Positions 34,067 through 43,330 of a DNA stretch of 64,000 nt are shown here, piece after piece (position 1 is the stretch's first letter; every line of letters begins with the position of its first letter). The translations under genes were made by a program, and so were the position numbers. Location of the stretch: assembly GCF_041320605.1 (NCBI RefSeq), contig NZ_CP166679.1:2404001-2468000 (forward strand). Direction: 5' to 3'. The notes beneath the pieces were generated by a model that was given only the letters and a program-made list of their open reading frames with translations, was not told where the DNA came from and ran no database searches. Source of the stretch: Arenibacter antarcticus (GTDB taxonomy: Bacteria > Bacteroidota > Bacteroidia > Flavobacteriales > Flavobacteriaceae).

Positions 34067-36916
34067 CTACGCGTCCATATAGGCCTCTATTGGAGCGCAG
34101 GTACAGATTAAATTACGGTCTCCATAGGTTTCGTCCACGCGCCTTACGGATGGCCAAAATTTGTTTTCCATGATATAAGGAAGTGGAAAAGCAGCTTTTT
34201 GTCTACTATAAGGGAATTCCCAGTTGTCCGAAGTAACCATTTCCAAAGTATGTGGAGCGTTTTTAAGGGGATTGTTGTTGTCATCGATCAATGCCTCATC
34301 TATTTCTTCCCTAATTGCGTGCATTGCGCCACAAAACCGGTCCAATTCTGCGAGGCTTTCACTTTCCGTGGGCTCTATCATTAAGGTTCCAGCTACAGGG
34401 AAGGAAACGGTTGGAGCATGGAAGCCGTAATCCATTAATCTTTTGGCTATATCGGATACTTCAATGCCTTTTTGCTTAAAAGGGCGACAGTCAATAATCA
34501 TTTCATGGGCAGCTCTTCCTCTTTCTCCAGTGTAAAGAACCTCGAACTTTCCACTTAATTTATTTTTTATATAATTTGCATTTAAGATAGCGGTCCTTGT
34601 GGATTGGGTAAGTCCACTTTCTCCTAACATTTTTATATATCCGTAAGAAATAAGACATACCAAGGAGCTTCCCCAAGGTGCAGCAGATATTGCTGTTATA
34701 GCATTCTTTCCTCCTGTTTTAATTACAGGGTTTCCAGGTAAAAATGGAACCAATTGCTCTGCTACGCAAATTGGGCCAACACCAGGACCACCTCCCCCGT
34801 GAGGAATGGCAAAGGTTTTGTGAAGGTTTAAATGACAAACATCTGCGCCAATGGTTGCAGGGTTGGTGAGCCCTACTTGGGCATTCATATTGGCACCGTC
34901 CATATAAACTTGTCCGCCATTGTCATGGATCAATTTGGTGATTTCTTTTATAGACGATTCAAAAACCCCATGGGTAGATGGATAAGTCACCATTAAGGCG
35001 GCAAGGTTGTCTTTGTGCAAAATGGCTTTTTCAGCCAAATCACTTACATCAATATTGCCGTTATCGTCGGTTTTAGTCACCACTACCTTCATTCCCGCCA
35101 TAACTGCCGAAGCCGGATTGGTTCCATGCGCTGAGGCTGGGATTAGGCATATGTTTCTATGTCCCTCTTTTCTAGATTCATGATAGGCCCTAATTACCAT
35201 TAGTCCAGCATATTCGCCTTGTGCCCCAGAATTGGGTTGTAGGGAGGTGCCGGCAAATCCGGTGATTATATTTAGGTCCTTCTCTAATTCTTTTAGCATT
35301 ATTTGATATCCTTCCGCCTGATCTATTGGCGCAAAAGGATGTATATTGGCCCAGCGTGCCATGCTAAGAGGAAGCATTTCTGAGGCTGCATTCAATTTCA
35401 TGGTACAGGATCCCAAGGAAATCATGGAATGGTTCAATGCCAAATCCTTTCTTTCCAATTTCTTTATGTATCGCATCAACTCCGTTTCAGAATGATAGGA
35501 GTTGAAAACCGAATTGGCTAAAAACGGGGAGTTTCTCTTAACTGATGGGAGGATGGCCGAGGTGGAATTTAATGCCACAATGGTGTTCTCTTCTTTATCT
35601 AATGCTTCTGCGAAAATTGCAGTTATTGCCTGTAAATCCTTTAAAGAGGTTGCCTCGTTTAGTGAGATACTTATGGTATTACCATCAATATAATTAAAAT
35701 TCACTCCTTGTTTTTCGGCGATTGCTTTTACTTTTTCAGCATCCGCGTTTACCATCAAGGTGTCAAAATAAGAGGAATTGATCTGGGAAACACCTAATTT
35801 CTCCAAGCTTTGCGCTAAGGTAGTGGCTGAGGAATGTACCTTGTTGGCAATGTATTCTAGTCCTTTGGGGCCATGGTACACTGCGTACATTCCTGCCATT
35901 ACAGCTAAAAGTACTTGGGCAGTACAGATATTGGAAGTAGCTTTATCTCTTTTTATATGTTGTTCCCTGGTCTGCAATGCCATTCTTAGGGCGGTTTTGC
36001 CGTCGGTATCCTTGGTGACGCCAATAATTCTGCCGGGAATACTTCTTTTATATTCCTCCTTGGTGGCAAAATATGCAGCATGGGGACCACCATAGCCTAA
36101 TGGAATACCAAATCGCTGTGTAGTACCCACTACCACATCGGCGCCAAATTCGCCCGGAGGGGTTAACATAACAAGACTTAATAGGTCTGCTGCTACTGCT
36201 GTTTTTATATTATTTTCTGAAGCTTTTACCACAAATGGTGCAAAATCGTGTACCTGACCATTTTTGCCTGGATATTGAAGAAGGGCGCCGTAGAAATCCT
36301 CGCCAAAAGTAAAATCTTCGTGGTTGCCAATCGTTAATTCAATTCCTAAGGGGGCCGATCTTGTTTTTAGTAAGGAAAGGGTCTGTGGTAAAATTTCCTC
36401 TGAAACGAAAAATTTCAACACATTGTTTTTCTTTTGCTCCCTAGAGCGTAATTCATAGAGCATGGCCATTGCTTCTGCAGCTGCCGTACTTTCGTCCAAA
36501 AGGGAAGCATTGGCCAGTTCCATCCCTGTTAAATCTACCACCATGGTCTGGAAATTTAACAAGGCCTCTAAACGTCCTTGGGCAATTTCTGCTTGATATG
36601 GGGTGTAGGCGGTATACCAACCTGGGTTTTCTAGAATGTTTCTTTTAATGACCGAAGGGGTTAGACCCTCATGGTACCCAAGGCCTATATAGGATTTGAA
36701 AATTTTATTTTTTTCCGATAGTTCCTGGATGTGCGACAAGTACTCGTGTTCGCTCATAGGTGGGTCCAGTACTAGTGGCTGCCTTAGTCTAATATCATCG
36801 GGGATGGTTTCTGTAATTAATTCGTCTAGAGTTTCTACTTTTATGGTTGCTAACATCTGTTGAAGATCTTCTTCTTCAATGCCAATGTGGCGTAAGGCAA
36901 ATACGTCTGTCCTCAT
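34067..36916 (-). CDS. gcvP: Glycine dehydrogenase (decarboxylating), P-protein
   Basis: A 949-aa single-chain P-protein of the glycine cleavage system, which decarboxylates glycine and loads the aminomethyl group onto lipoylated H-protein. The N-terminal half shows RHIGIEEEDLQQML and PYQAEIAQGRLEALLNFQT. The C-terminal catalytic half has HLNLHKTFAIPHGGGGPG with the PLP Lys at residue 700. Length matches the fused eukaryote/proteobacterial form rather than the split gcvPA/gcvPB. A TActTTTG -7 element lies on the minus strand at 36950-36957. The H- and T-protein genes are not in the window. Confidence 0.97.
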   Translation of the reverse strand: MRTDVFALRHIGIEEEDLQQMLATIKVETLDELITETIPDDIRLRQPLVLDPPMSEHEYLSHIQELSEKNKIFKSYIGLGYHEGLTPSVIKRNILENPGWYTAYTPYQAEIAQGRLEALLNFQTMVVDLTGMELANASLLDESTAAAEAMAMLYELRSREQKKNNVLKFFVSEEILPQTLSLLKTRSAPLGIELTIGNHEDFTFGEDFYGALLQYPGKNGQVHDFAPFVVKASENNIKTAVAADLLSLVMLTPPGEFGADVVVGTTQRFGIPLGYGGPHAAYFATKEEYKRSIPGRIIGVTKDTDGKTALRMALQTREQHIKRDKATSNICTAQVLLAVMAGMYAVYHGPKGLEYIANKVHSSATTLAQSLEKLGVSQINSSYFDTLMVNADAEKVKAIAEKQGVNFNYIDGNTISISLNEATSLKDLQAITAIFAEALDKEENTIVALNSTSAILPSVKRNSPFLANSVFNSYHSETELMRYIKKLERKDLALNHSMISLGSCTMKLNAASEMLPLSMARWANIHPFAPIDQAEGYQIMLKELEKDLNIITGFAGTSLQPNSGAQGEYAGLMVIRAYHESRKEGHRNICLIPASAHGTNPASAVMAGMKVVVTKTDDNGNIDVSDLAEKAILHKDNLAALMVTYPSTHGVFESSIKEITKLIHDNGGQVYMDGANMNAQVGLTNPATIGADVCHLNLHKTFAIPHGGGGPGVGPICVAEQLVPFLPGNPVIKTGGKNAITAISAAPWGSSLVCLISYGYIKMLGESGLTQSTRTAILNANYIKNKLSGKFEVLYTGERGRAAHEMIIDCRPFKQKGIEVSDIAKRLMDYGFHAPTVSFPVAGTLMIEPTESESLAELDRFCGAMHAIREEIDEALIDDNNNPLKNAPHTLEMVTSDNWEFPYSRQKAAFPLPYIMENKFWPSVRRVDETYGDRNLICTCAPIEAYMDA

Positions 36917-37054
36917 AGTTTGAGTATTTTATCTAAAAATAATGGTGTGCAAAAGTACTCATTATTTATAATTATTTTGTAGGTTTAATTAGGATCTCCT
37001 TTAAAGTTTTTAACCGACCAAGCGACTTATAAACAGTTTGTTGCAAATTGACTT

Positions 37055-37891
37055 ATGTATTATTTAAAACGCTTGTTCGAGTTTTATCTGGATGCCAGTA
37101 TCCATACGGCATTGGCGGTTTTTGCGTTGATCGAGGTTACCGGTGTTTTTTTTGGAATTACCAGAGACCATAACTTTTCCTTTTTGGTGTTTTTTGGCAC
37201 TATAGTTTGCTACAATTTCGTTAAATATGGAGTAGAGGCCAAGAAGTATATTCTGGTGTCCAGTACCTACCATAGGTATATACAATTCGTTAGCTTTATT
37301 GCCGGCGCCTTTGCGTTATACCATGCGTTTTACATTACGCTTAGTGCTTGGGTGGGTATTGTTTTCTTGTCATTATTGACTGGGTTGTACGCTGTTCCCA
37401 TGCTCCCCCGTGCAAAGAATCTTAGGAGCTTGGGCGGATTTAAGATATTCATTGTAGCCTTGGTGTGGGCGGGATCAACGGTGTTGCTACCAGTGATGTC
37501 TGCAGATAAGCCTATTCGTTGGGATGTAATTATTGAAGGAATTCAACGGTTTATAATGGTGCTGGTCTTAATGGTGCCTTTTGAGATTAGAGACTTAAAG
37601 TACGATGATTTGCGGCTTAATACCTTGCCACAACGCTTTGGTTTTATAAATTCTAAATTATTAGGTGCCTTTGGTTCCTTGCTATTTTTTATGTGCACTT
37701 TTTTAAAGGATGACATCACTTATTTGGATGTCATTAGTAAGGGGTTTTTGTTTCTTATTTTATGGCTAATGATCTATAGGACAAAGAAGATTCAATCCAA
37801 ATATTTTTCTTCATTTTGGGTAGAAGCAATTCCAATTTTTTGGTGGGGATCCGTATTGGTAATCGGGCATTTCTTATCTACTTTCGCTTAG
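37055..37891 (+). CDS. UbiA-like polytopic membrane protein
   Basis: A 278-aa protein with eight or nine predicted spans and the general layout of the UbiA prenyltransferase superfamily. The second Asp motif survives as EIRDLKYDD (about residue 180), but the first (NDxxDxxxD) is replaced by CYNFVKYGVEA, which keeps only the Asn. Without that Asp cluster normal Mg-diphosphate binding is doubtful, so the protein may be a diverged or non-catalytic member. It diverges from gcvP, and its last 18 bases overlap the convergent anti-sigma gene. Substrate unknown. Confidence 0.7.
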   Translation: MYYLKRLFEFYLDASIHTALAVFALIEVTGVFFGITRDHNFSFLVFFGTIVCYNFVKYGVEAKKYILVSSTYHRYIQFVSFIAGAFALYHAFYITLSAWVGIVFLSLLTGLYAVPMLPRAKNLRSLGGFKIFIVALVWAGSTVLLPVMSADKPIRWDVIIEGIQRFIMVLVLMVPFEIRDLKYDDLRLNTLPQRFGFINSKLLGAFGSLLFFMCTFLKDDITYLDVISKGFLFLILWLMIYRTKKIQSKYFSSFWVEAIPIFWWGSVLVIGHFLSTFA

Positions 37892-38101
37892 GGCTTTTTT
37901 TAACCTTTCCTTTTCTTCCAGCGGAAGCGTCCTTAGGTTGGCCTGGTCGCAAAGTGAGGTGAGCTTAGTGTTCTTTTTTATGAATGTTTTGCAGGTGCGA
38001 CACATTAATAAATGAATCCTAATCCGTATTTTTTCAAATAGTGTGGCTTCCTTGTACTGTATTTTGGTACATATAATTTCAGCCTCCTTGCAATTCCTCA
38101 T
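37874..38101 (-). CDS. Small soluble zinc-finger anti-sigma factor
   Basis: A 75-aa protein starting MRNCKEAEIICTK. It has the ZAS motif H-x3-C-x2-C in IHLLMCRTCKTF and no membrane segment, so it would act in the cytoplasm. Its ATG overlaps the sigma-factor stop as ATGA, the classic arrangement of coupled sigma/anti-sigma pairs. An in-frame ATG four codons upstream was rejected for that reason. It probably binds and holds the ECF sigma factor; the signal that releases it is unknown, though a thiol or zinc switch would be typical of ZAS proteins. Its end overlaps the convergent UbiA-like gene by 18 bases. Confidence 0.75.
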   Translation of the reverse strand: MRNCKEAEIICTKIQYKEATLFEKIRIRIHLLMCRTCKTFIKKNTKLTSLCDQANLRTLPLEEKERLKKALSESR

Positions 38102-38658
38102 ATTTTGAACCAATTAGTGTTTAAGCAATCCATTAGTGCGGTCCTTGCTCTGTGAAGGATTACCCATAAATTAGACGGATTTATATTTAGCTCCTTACAC
38201 ACCTCTTCGGTGCTTAAGCCGTTTATGGTTTTTAAGGTAAAGGCCAAAGCCTGTTTCTTGGGGAGTTTGCTGATACATTCATAGATTGCCATTCCCAATT
38301 CCTCATTTTCTATTTCGCTGTTCTCTAAAAGACTTACAGGATCTGCAACCTGTTGCTCCAAAAAATTGCCGTCGGTCTCCGTATCCCTGTTTTGGGAAAT
38401 ACGGATCATAGATTTTGCTTTCTTTGAGTTTATCTTGCGATAGTGGTCAATTACTTTGCGTTTTAAAATAGAGATCAGCCAAGTGCGCTCAGCGGCCTCC
38501 CCTTTAAAATTTTTAGCCGACTTTAATCCTGCGAAAAAAGTTTCCTGAACTAAGTCCTTGGCTATTTCCGCATCGTTTACCCGGGTTACCGCATAATTGA
38601 ATAGATAGTCGGAATAACTATCTACCCAAGTGTCTGGATTTAATAATTGCTTCGTCAT
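38098..38658 (-). CDS. ECF-type RNA polymerase sigma factor
   Basis: A 186-aa sigma-70-family protein beginning MTKQLLNPDTWVDSYSDYLF. Region 2 is AEIAKDLVQETFFAGLKSA with FKGEAAERTWLISILKRKVI. A variable linker follows, then region 4 ISKLPKKQALAFTLKTING with LSTEEVCKELNINPSNLWV. The resemblance is to the Bacteroidota group described as TIGR02943. The longer frame upstream would run back through the divergent rhodanese gene, so ATG 38658 was taken. The pair probably autoregulates; the divergent rhodanese lipoprotein, 73 bases away, is a candidate regulon member. Confidence 0.88.
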   Translation of the reverse strand: MTKQLLNPDTWVDSYSDYLFNYAVTRVNDAEIAKDLVQETFFAGLKSAKNFKGEAAERTWLISILKRKVIDHYRKINSKKAKSMIRISQNRDTETDGNFLEQQVADPVSLLENSEIENEELGMAIYECISKLPKKQALAFTLKTINGLSTEEVCKELNINPSNLWVILHRARTALMDCLNTNWFKI

Positions 38659-38731
38659 ATTTTTTGTACATTCAAAGTAAGTGATTTTTTTTTGACTTGG
38701 ATTGCTTATTTTTGAAACAAATTTACTTGTT

Positions 38732-39094
38732 ATGAGATTCGTATTTGTTTGGTTAATAGTAGTTGGCCTGTTCACAGGCTGTGTACAAGAAGTAAAAGGC
38801 GATTTACCCATAAGCCAATTTAACCAAGAGTTGCTTGATGAAAATGCAGTTCTTATAGATGTTAGAACCCCTGAGGAATTTAGTGCTGGACACTTGGATA
38901 ATTCCATAAACATAAATTGGTTGGCTTCCGATTTTGCAGATAAGTTTAAGGGTATAGATAGAGATAAAATCATTTATGTATACTGCAAAGTAGGCGGTCG
39001 TAGTACCAAAGCACAAGAAAAGTTACAGGCTATGGGGTATTCTAAAGTGGTTAATCTCTCTGGAGGCTATGATACCTGGAAGGCAAAAGAATAA
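38732..39094 (+). CDS. Rhodanese-like domain lipoprotein
   Basis: A 120-aa exported sulfurtransferase-type protein. The signal ends VGLFTGC with Cys17. The single rhodanese domain shows VLIDVRTPEEFSAGHLDNSI, YVYCKVGGRSTKA with catalytic Cys85, and the closing NLSGGYDTWKAK. Single-domain periplasmic rhodaneses carry sulfane sulfur or act in thiol stress. A TAttTTTG element lies at 38707-38714. The upstream in-frame ATG at 38702 precedes that element and was rejected. It is divergent from the ECF sigma gene. Confidence 0.88.
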   Translation: MRFVFVWLIVVGLFTGCVQEVKGDLPISQFNQELLDENAVLIDVRTPEEFSAGHLDNSININWLASDFADKFKGIDRDKIIYVYCKVGGRSTKAQEKLQAMGYSKVVNLSGGYDTWKAKE

Positions 39095-39278
39095 AAAATC
39101 CATGTGCTAGGTGAGGGATATTCTCATTGGACACATGGAGCTTTAGTAGTTGATAGCCCCTTTTGTCTTGAAATTTTGGGCATATTATAAGTTTGGATCT
39201 TTTTGATCCGTATTGTTCTTTTGTGAAATTTTCACGATACCGTTTTCAAGGTTGCTGTTCTCTTTATTGCTGAATAGG

Positions 39279-41303
39279 CTATTTTGCTAAAAGTCCTGCT
39301 CTTTCCAATAGCGGTTCCAGTTTAGGTTCGCTGCCCCTAAATCTCTTATAGAGTTCCATAGGATTTTCTGTCCCGCCTTTGGAGAGGATGTTATCCTTAA
39401 ATTTATTGGCGATTTCCGTATTGAAAATTCCGTTCTCCTTAAAATAGGCAAAAGCATCTGCATCCAATACTTCTGCCCATTTATAGCTGTAATAGCCAGA
39501 AGAATATCCTCCTTGAAAAATATGAGAAAATGAAGTGCTCATACAGGTTTCCGAAACGTCTGGAAAAAGGTCTGTATCTTTAAATGCTTTTAATTCTTGA
39601 GCTTTCACATCGGTAATCCCAGTGGGATCTGCTGCATGCCAAGACATATCTAGCATGCCAAAACTCAATTGTCGCATGGTAGCCATCCCTTCTTGGAAGG
39701 TGGCCGATTCCTTTATCTTTGTCACGTATTCCATGGGTATAGTTTCCCCGGTTTTATAGTGGGTGGCAAAAAGTTCTAAAGCTTCTTTTTCGTAGCACCA
39801 GTTTTCTAAGATCTGGCTCGGTAATTCTACAAAGTCCCAGTATACAGAGGTTCCTGAAAGTCCAGGGTAGATCGTATTGGCTAGCATCCCGTGTAAAGCG
39901 TGCCCAAATTCATGGAACAAAGTGGTTACCTCGTTAAAGGTAAGTAGCGACGGCTTTGAGGCTGTGGGTTTGGTGAAATTACAGACATTGGAGATATGTG
40001 GGCGTACATTTTTTCCATGGTGTATGTATTGGGATTTATAGGAGGTCATCCATGCGCCTCCCCTTTTCCCTGGTCTAGGGTGAAAGTCGGCATAAAATAG
40101 GGATACCATAGTATTATCCCCATCGTAGATGCGGTAGGTTTTTACATCTGGGTGATACTTTTCAACATCAAAAACTTCTTCAAATTGCAGTCCGAATAAT
40201 TTTTCGGCAACCTTAAAGACTCCTGCAATAACATTTTCCAATTTAAAAAAGGGCTTTAGCTTTTCATCGTCCAAATCAAAAAGTTTTTGTTTCAATTTTT
40301 CGGAATAATAGGCGCTGTCCCATTTTTCCAATCGGTCTATATTGTCCAGTTCCTTGGCAAAATCCTCCAATTGTAAAAATTCCCGTTTGGCGGCTGGCTT
40401 GGCCATGGTTTGCAATTCATCGAGGAATTCGGCTACTTTTTCAGGAGTTTCGGCCATGCGCTCCTCCAAAACATAATGGGCATGAGATTTATATCCCAGT
40501 AACACCGCCCTTTCATACCTGAGTCTGGTTATGTTGAGGATATTCTCCTGATTGTCCAATTCATTCTTATGGAATCCCTTGCTGCCAAAAGCTAAGGAAA
40601 GTTCCTTTCGCAAATTCCTATTGGAGGCATATTTCATGAAAGGGATATAGCTTGGGTAATCTAAAGTGATTACCCATCCGGTTTTATCTTTGGTTTTTGC
40701 CAAATGTGCCGCGGCCTCCTTTTCTCCGTCAGGGAGTCCATCCAAGTCGGACTCCTTAGTGAGGTGCATTTCGTATTTGTTGGTCTCCGCCAAAACATTT
40801 TCGCCAAACTGCAATTTCAGTCTGGAGAGTTCCGTATCGATCTCCCGTAAACGTTTCTTTTTGTCTTCTGGTAAATTGGCGCCGTTCCTACTAAAACCCT
40901 TGTATTTTTTGTCCAATAAGGTGTGCTCTTCAGGAGTGAGCTCTAGTTGGTCCTTTTGGTTGTAGACTGCTTTTACCTTTTTAAATAGGTCTTGGTTAAG
41001 GGTGATGTCATTGCTGAATTCTGATAGTAATGGTGATATTTCCTGAGCTATTTTCTGAATTTCGGCATTGGTTTCCGCCGAATTGAGATTAAAAAACACA
41101 CTGGTGACGCGGTCCAATTGTTGTCCTGAAAAGTCGAGAGCAGCAATGGTATTCTCAAAGGTAAGTTGCTCTGTGGATTCGGCAATGGCATCGATTTCTT
41201 TTCTGGCATCTTCTATGGCCTGTAAAATTGCAGGCTTAAAGTGCTCGTTCCTTATTTTGGAAAATGGTGCCGTATCAAATGGGGATAATAAAGGATTGAT
41301 CAT
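39279..41303 (-). CDS. M3-family oligopeptidase (peptidyl-dipeptidase Dcp / OpdA type)
   Basis: A 674-aa zinc metallopeptidase. The active site is TLFHEFGHALHGML (His464, Glu465, His468), with the third ligand Glu in the SQILENWCYE segment. The opening NPLLSPFDTAPFSKIRNEHF is characteristic. There is no signal peptide, so it degrades short peptides in the cytoplasm. Length is normal for Dcp/OpdA. It is a single-gene unit between the rhodanese and purE. Confidence 0.93.
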   Translation of the reverse strand: MINPLLSPFDTAPFSKIRNEHFKPAILQAIEDARKEIDAIAESTEQLTFENTIAALDFSGQQLDRVTSVFFNLNSAETNAEIQKIAQEISPLLSEFSNDITLNQDLFKKVKAVYNQKDQLELTPEEHTLLDKKYKGFSRNGANLPEDKKKRLREIDTELSRLKLQFGENVLAETNKYEMHLTKESDLDGLPDGEKEAAAHLAKTKDKTGWVITLDYPSYIPFMKYASNRNLRKELSLAFGSKGFHKNELDNQENILNITRLRYERAVLLGYKSHAHYVLEERMAETPEKVAEFLDELQTMAKPAAKREFLQLEDFAKELDNIDRLEKWDSAYYSEKLKQKLFDLDDEKLKPFFKLENVIAGVFKVAEKLFGLQFEEVFDVEKYHPDVKTYRIYDGDNTMVSLFYADFHPRPGKRGGAWMTSYKSQYIHHGKNVRPHISNVCNFTKPTASKPSLLTFNEVTTLFHEFGHALHGMLANTIYPGLSGTSVYWDFVELPSQILENWCYEKEALELFATHYKTGETIPMEYVTKIKESATFQEGMATMRQLSFGMLDMSWHAADPTGITDVKAQELKAFKDTDLFPDVSETCMSTSFSHIFQGGYSSGYYSYKWAEVLDADAFAYFKENGIFNTEIANKFKDNILSKGGTENPMELYKRFRGSEPKLEPLLERAGLLAK

Positions 41304-41505
41304 AGGATGAAAAATTTCTTTTTTTGTTGAACTTGTAAAATAATGGGCGTTGTTATTAGCCTCCTAATGCAATTACATAGGCAACTATTTTGATTTCAAT
41401 GGTCAGTATATGGGTGGTTGTTCGTAGGTAGGAACTGCCAGCTACCCATGGTCAATTCCTTAATTTTTTACTAGTGTACGCAGCAACCCAGTTGCTTGGT
41501 TGCGA

Positions 41506-41997
41506 TTACTTTTCTCCGCGAACCAATTTAGCACCTTCAATCACCTTTAGCTTTAGGCCTTCCTTGTATAAGATAATCTTGTCCAATATGCATTTGTCAG
41601 AACTCCCGATGATTTGAGCTGCCAATATCCCTGCATTTTTGGCGCCATTAAGAGCAACTGTGGCAACCGGCACTCCTCCTGGCATTTGCAGGATTGAGAG
41701 TACGGAATCCCAGCCGTCAATAGAATTACTGCTCTTTACAGGTACGCCAATTACAGGTAAAGGCGACATAGAAGCCACCATTCCGGGTAAATGGGCTGCG
41801 CCACCAGCACCAGCTATGATTACAGAATACCCTTTTATATGGGCGTTTTTACTAAATTCGAATAATTTTTCCGGGGTGCGATGTGCAGAAACAATGTCCA
41901 CATCAACCTCAATGTCAAACCCCCTTAATATATCAATGGCTTCCTGCATTACAGGGAGGTCACTGGTACTTCCCATAACTACTGCTACTTTACTCAT
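41506..41997 (-). CDS. purE: 5-(carboxyamino)imidazole ribonucleotide mutase
   Basis: A 163-aa class I PurE, moving the carboxylate from N5-CAIR to CAIR in purine synthesis. VAVVMGSTSDLPVMQEA binds the phosphate, SAHRTPEKLFEF carries the catalytic His, and GAGGAAHLPGMVAS and LSILQMPGGVPVATVA complete the site. It follows purK by 29 bases and works directly after it. A hairpin with CGCAACC/GGTTGCTGCG arms lies just beyond the stop near 41480 and may terminate the operon. Confidence 0.97.
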   Translation of the reverse strand: MSKVAVVMGSTSDLPVMQEAIDILRGFDIEVDVDIVSAHRTPEKLFEFSKNAHIKGYSVIIAGAGGAAHLPGMVASMSPLPVIGVPVKSSNSIDGWDSVLSILQMPGGVPVATVALNGAKNAGILAAQIIGSSDKCILDKIILYKEGLKLKVIEGAKLVRGEK

Positions 41998-42026
41998 AAT
42001 ATTGAAGATTGCTTATTTGCCGATAC

Positions 42027-43181
42027 TTATTGGCTGATCACTTTAATTGTATTTTTCACTAGTTCCGCTATCTGCCTAGCCTTGTCTATATCGTTGTTAA
42101 CGATGGAGACATGCCCCATTTTCCGAAAAGGTCTAGTTTGTTTTTTTCCATAGATATGGGGGGTAACTCCGTCTAACCTAAGAATTTCCTCCATGTTTTG
42201 GTACACTACATTGCCGGTATGCCCTTCAGCTCCTACCAAATTTACCATAATGCCTGCTAGCTTGCTTTCTGTATTGCCTAGGGGTAGGTTTAGAATAGCG
42301 CGAATATGTTGTTCAAACTGATTGGTATAACTAGCTTCAATACTGTAATGGCCGCTGTTGTGTGGTCTTGGGGCAACTTCGTTTACTAAGATCTGATCGT
42401 CTTGGGTCTGGAACATTTCTACCGCCAAAATACCCACATGTTCCATTTTGTCCGAGACCTTTAGCGCTATTTCAATAGCTTTTTTGGCTACTGAATCTGA
42501 GATGCGTGCTGGACATATAACGTATTCTACCTGATTGGCCTCTGGGTGGAATTCCATTTCTACTACGGGATAGGTCCTTACTTCGCCATTGGCGCTTCGG
42601 GCAACTATAACAGCAAGTTCATTTTTAAAGGGCACTAATACTTCCGTGATACATTCACCGGAAGGTAGGTCCTTCAAATCTTCCATCTTACGGACCACCT
42701 TTACTCCCTGACCGTCATAGCCAAATTGTGCTGCCTTCCAAATAAATGGAAATTTTACTCCCCCGTTATCTATGCTGTCCTCTATCTCGCTTTTGTATGC
42801 AAAACGTTGAAAATCGGCCGTGGGAATATTATTGTCCACATAGAATAATTTTTGTTTTGCTTTATTCTGGATAATGCGCAGGGTGCGGGTAGGGGGATAT
42901 ACTTTTAATCCCTCTTCCTCTAATTTTATCAGAGCACTTAAGTTTACATTTTCAATTTCAATGGTGAGGACATCTACCTTTTTTCCAAGGTTGTAGACCG
43001 CATCGTAGTCCATTAAATCTCCTTCGATAAATTCGTCGCAGGCAATTCTGGATGGAGCATCGGGAGATGGATCCATTACCTTGGTGTGGATATCAAATTT
43101 TCGGGTCTCATACAACATCATCTTGCCCAACTGTCCGCCACCAAGAATTCCCAATTTAAAATCAGAAGAAAAATAGTTCAT
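42027..43181 (-). CDS. purK: N5-carboxyaminoimidazole ribonucleotide synthase
   Basis: A 384-aa ATP-grasp enzyme using ATP and bicarbonate to make N5-CAIR from AIR. The N-terminal GILGGGQLGKMMLYETRKF is diagnostic. The central FPFIWKAAQFGYDGQGVKVV and the later LVNEVAPRPHNSGHYSIEAS contain the ATP-grasp metal site. A TAttTTTG -7 element lies on the minus strand at 43230-43237, without a -33 at normal spacing. It is the first gene of purK-purE and diverges from the hpt-adk fusion, so a purine salvage gene and a de novo pair share one control region of about 150 bases. Confidence 0.96.
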   Translation of the reverse strand: MNYFSSDFKLGILGGGQLGKMMLYETRKFDIHTKVMDPSPDAPSRIACDEFIEGDLMDYDAVYNLGKKVDVLTIEIENVNLSALIKLEEEGLKVYPPTRTLRIIQNKAKQKLFYVDNNIPTADFQRFAYKSEIEDSIDNGGVKFPFIWKAAQFGYDGQGVKVVRKMEDLKDLPSGECITEVLVPFKNELAVIVARSANGEVRTYPVVEMEFHPEANQVEYVICPARISDSVAKKAIEIALKVSDKMEHVGILAVEMFQTQDDQILVNEVAPRPHNSGHYSIEASYTNQFEQHIRAILNLPLGNTESKLAGIMVNLVGAEGHTGNVVYQNMEEILRLDGVTPHIYGKKQTRPFRKMGHVSIVNNDIDKARQIAELVKNTIKVISQ

Positions 43182-43330
43182 TAGAAATGTTTCGCTAGTA
43201 ATTATTTATGAAAGATGGTATTTTAGGCACAAAAATACAGTTAAATCTTAGAAACTAGACGCGGACGGGCAAAAAAGAGAAATCAAAGTGGTATATTTGG
43301 CATCTTAAATTTGTTATAAAATCAATAGCA

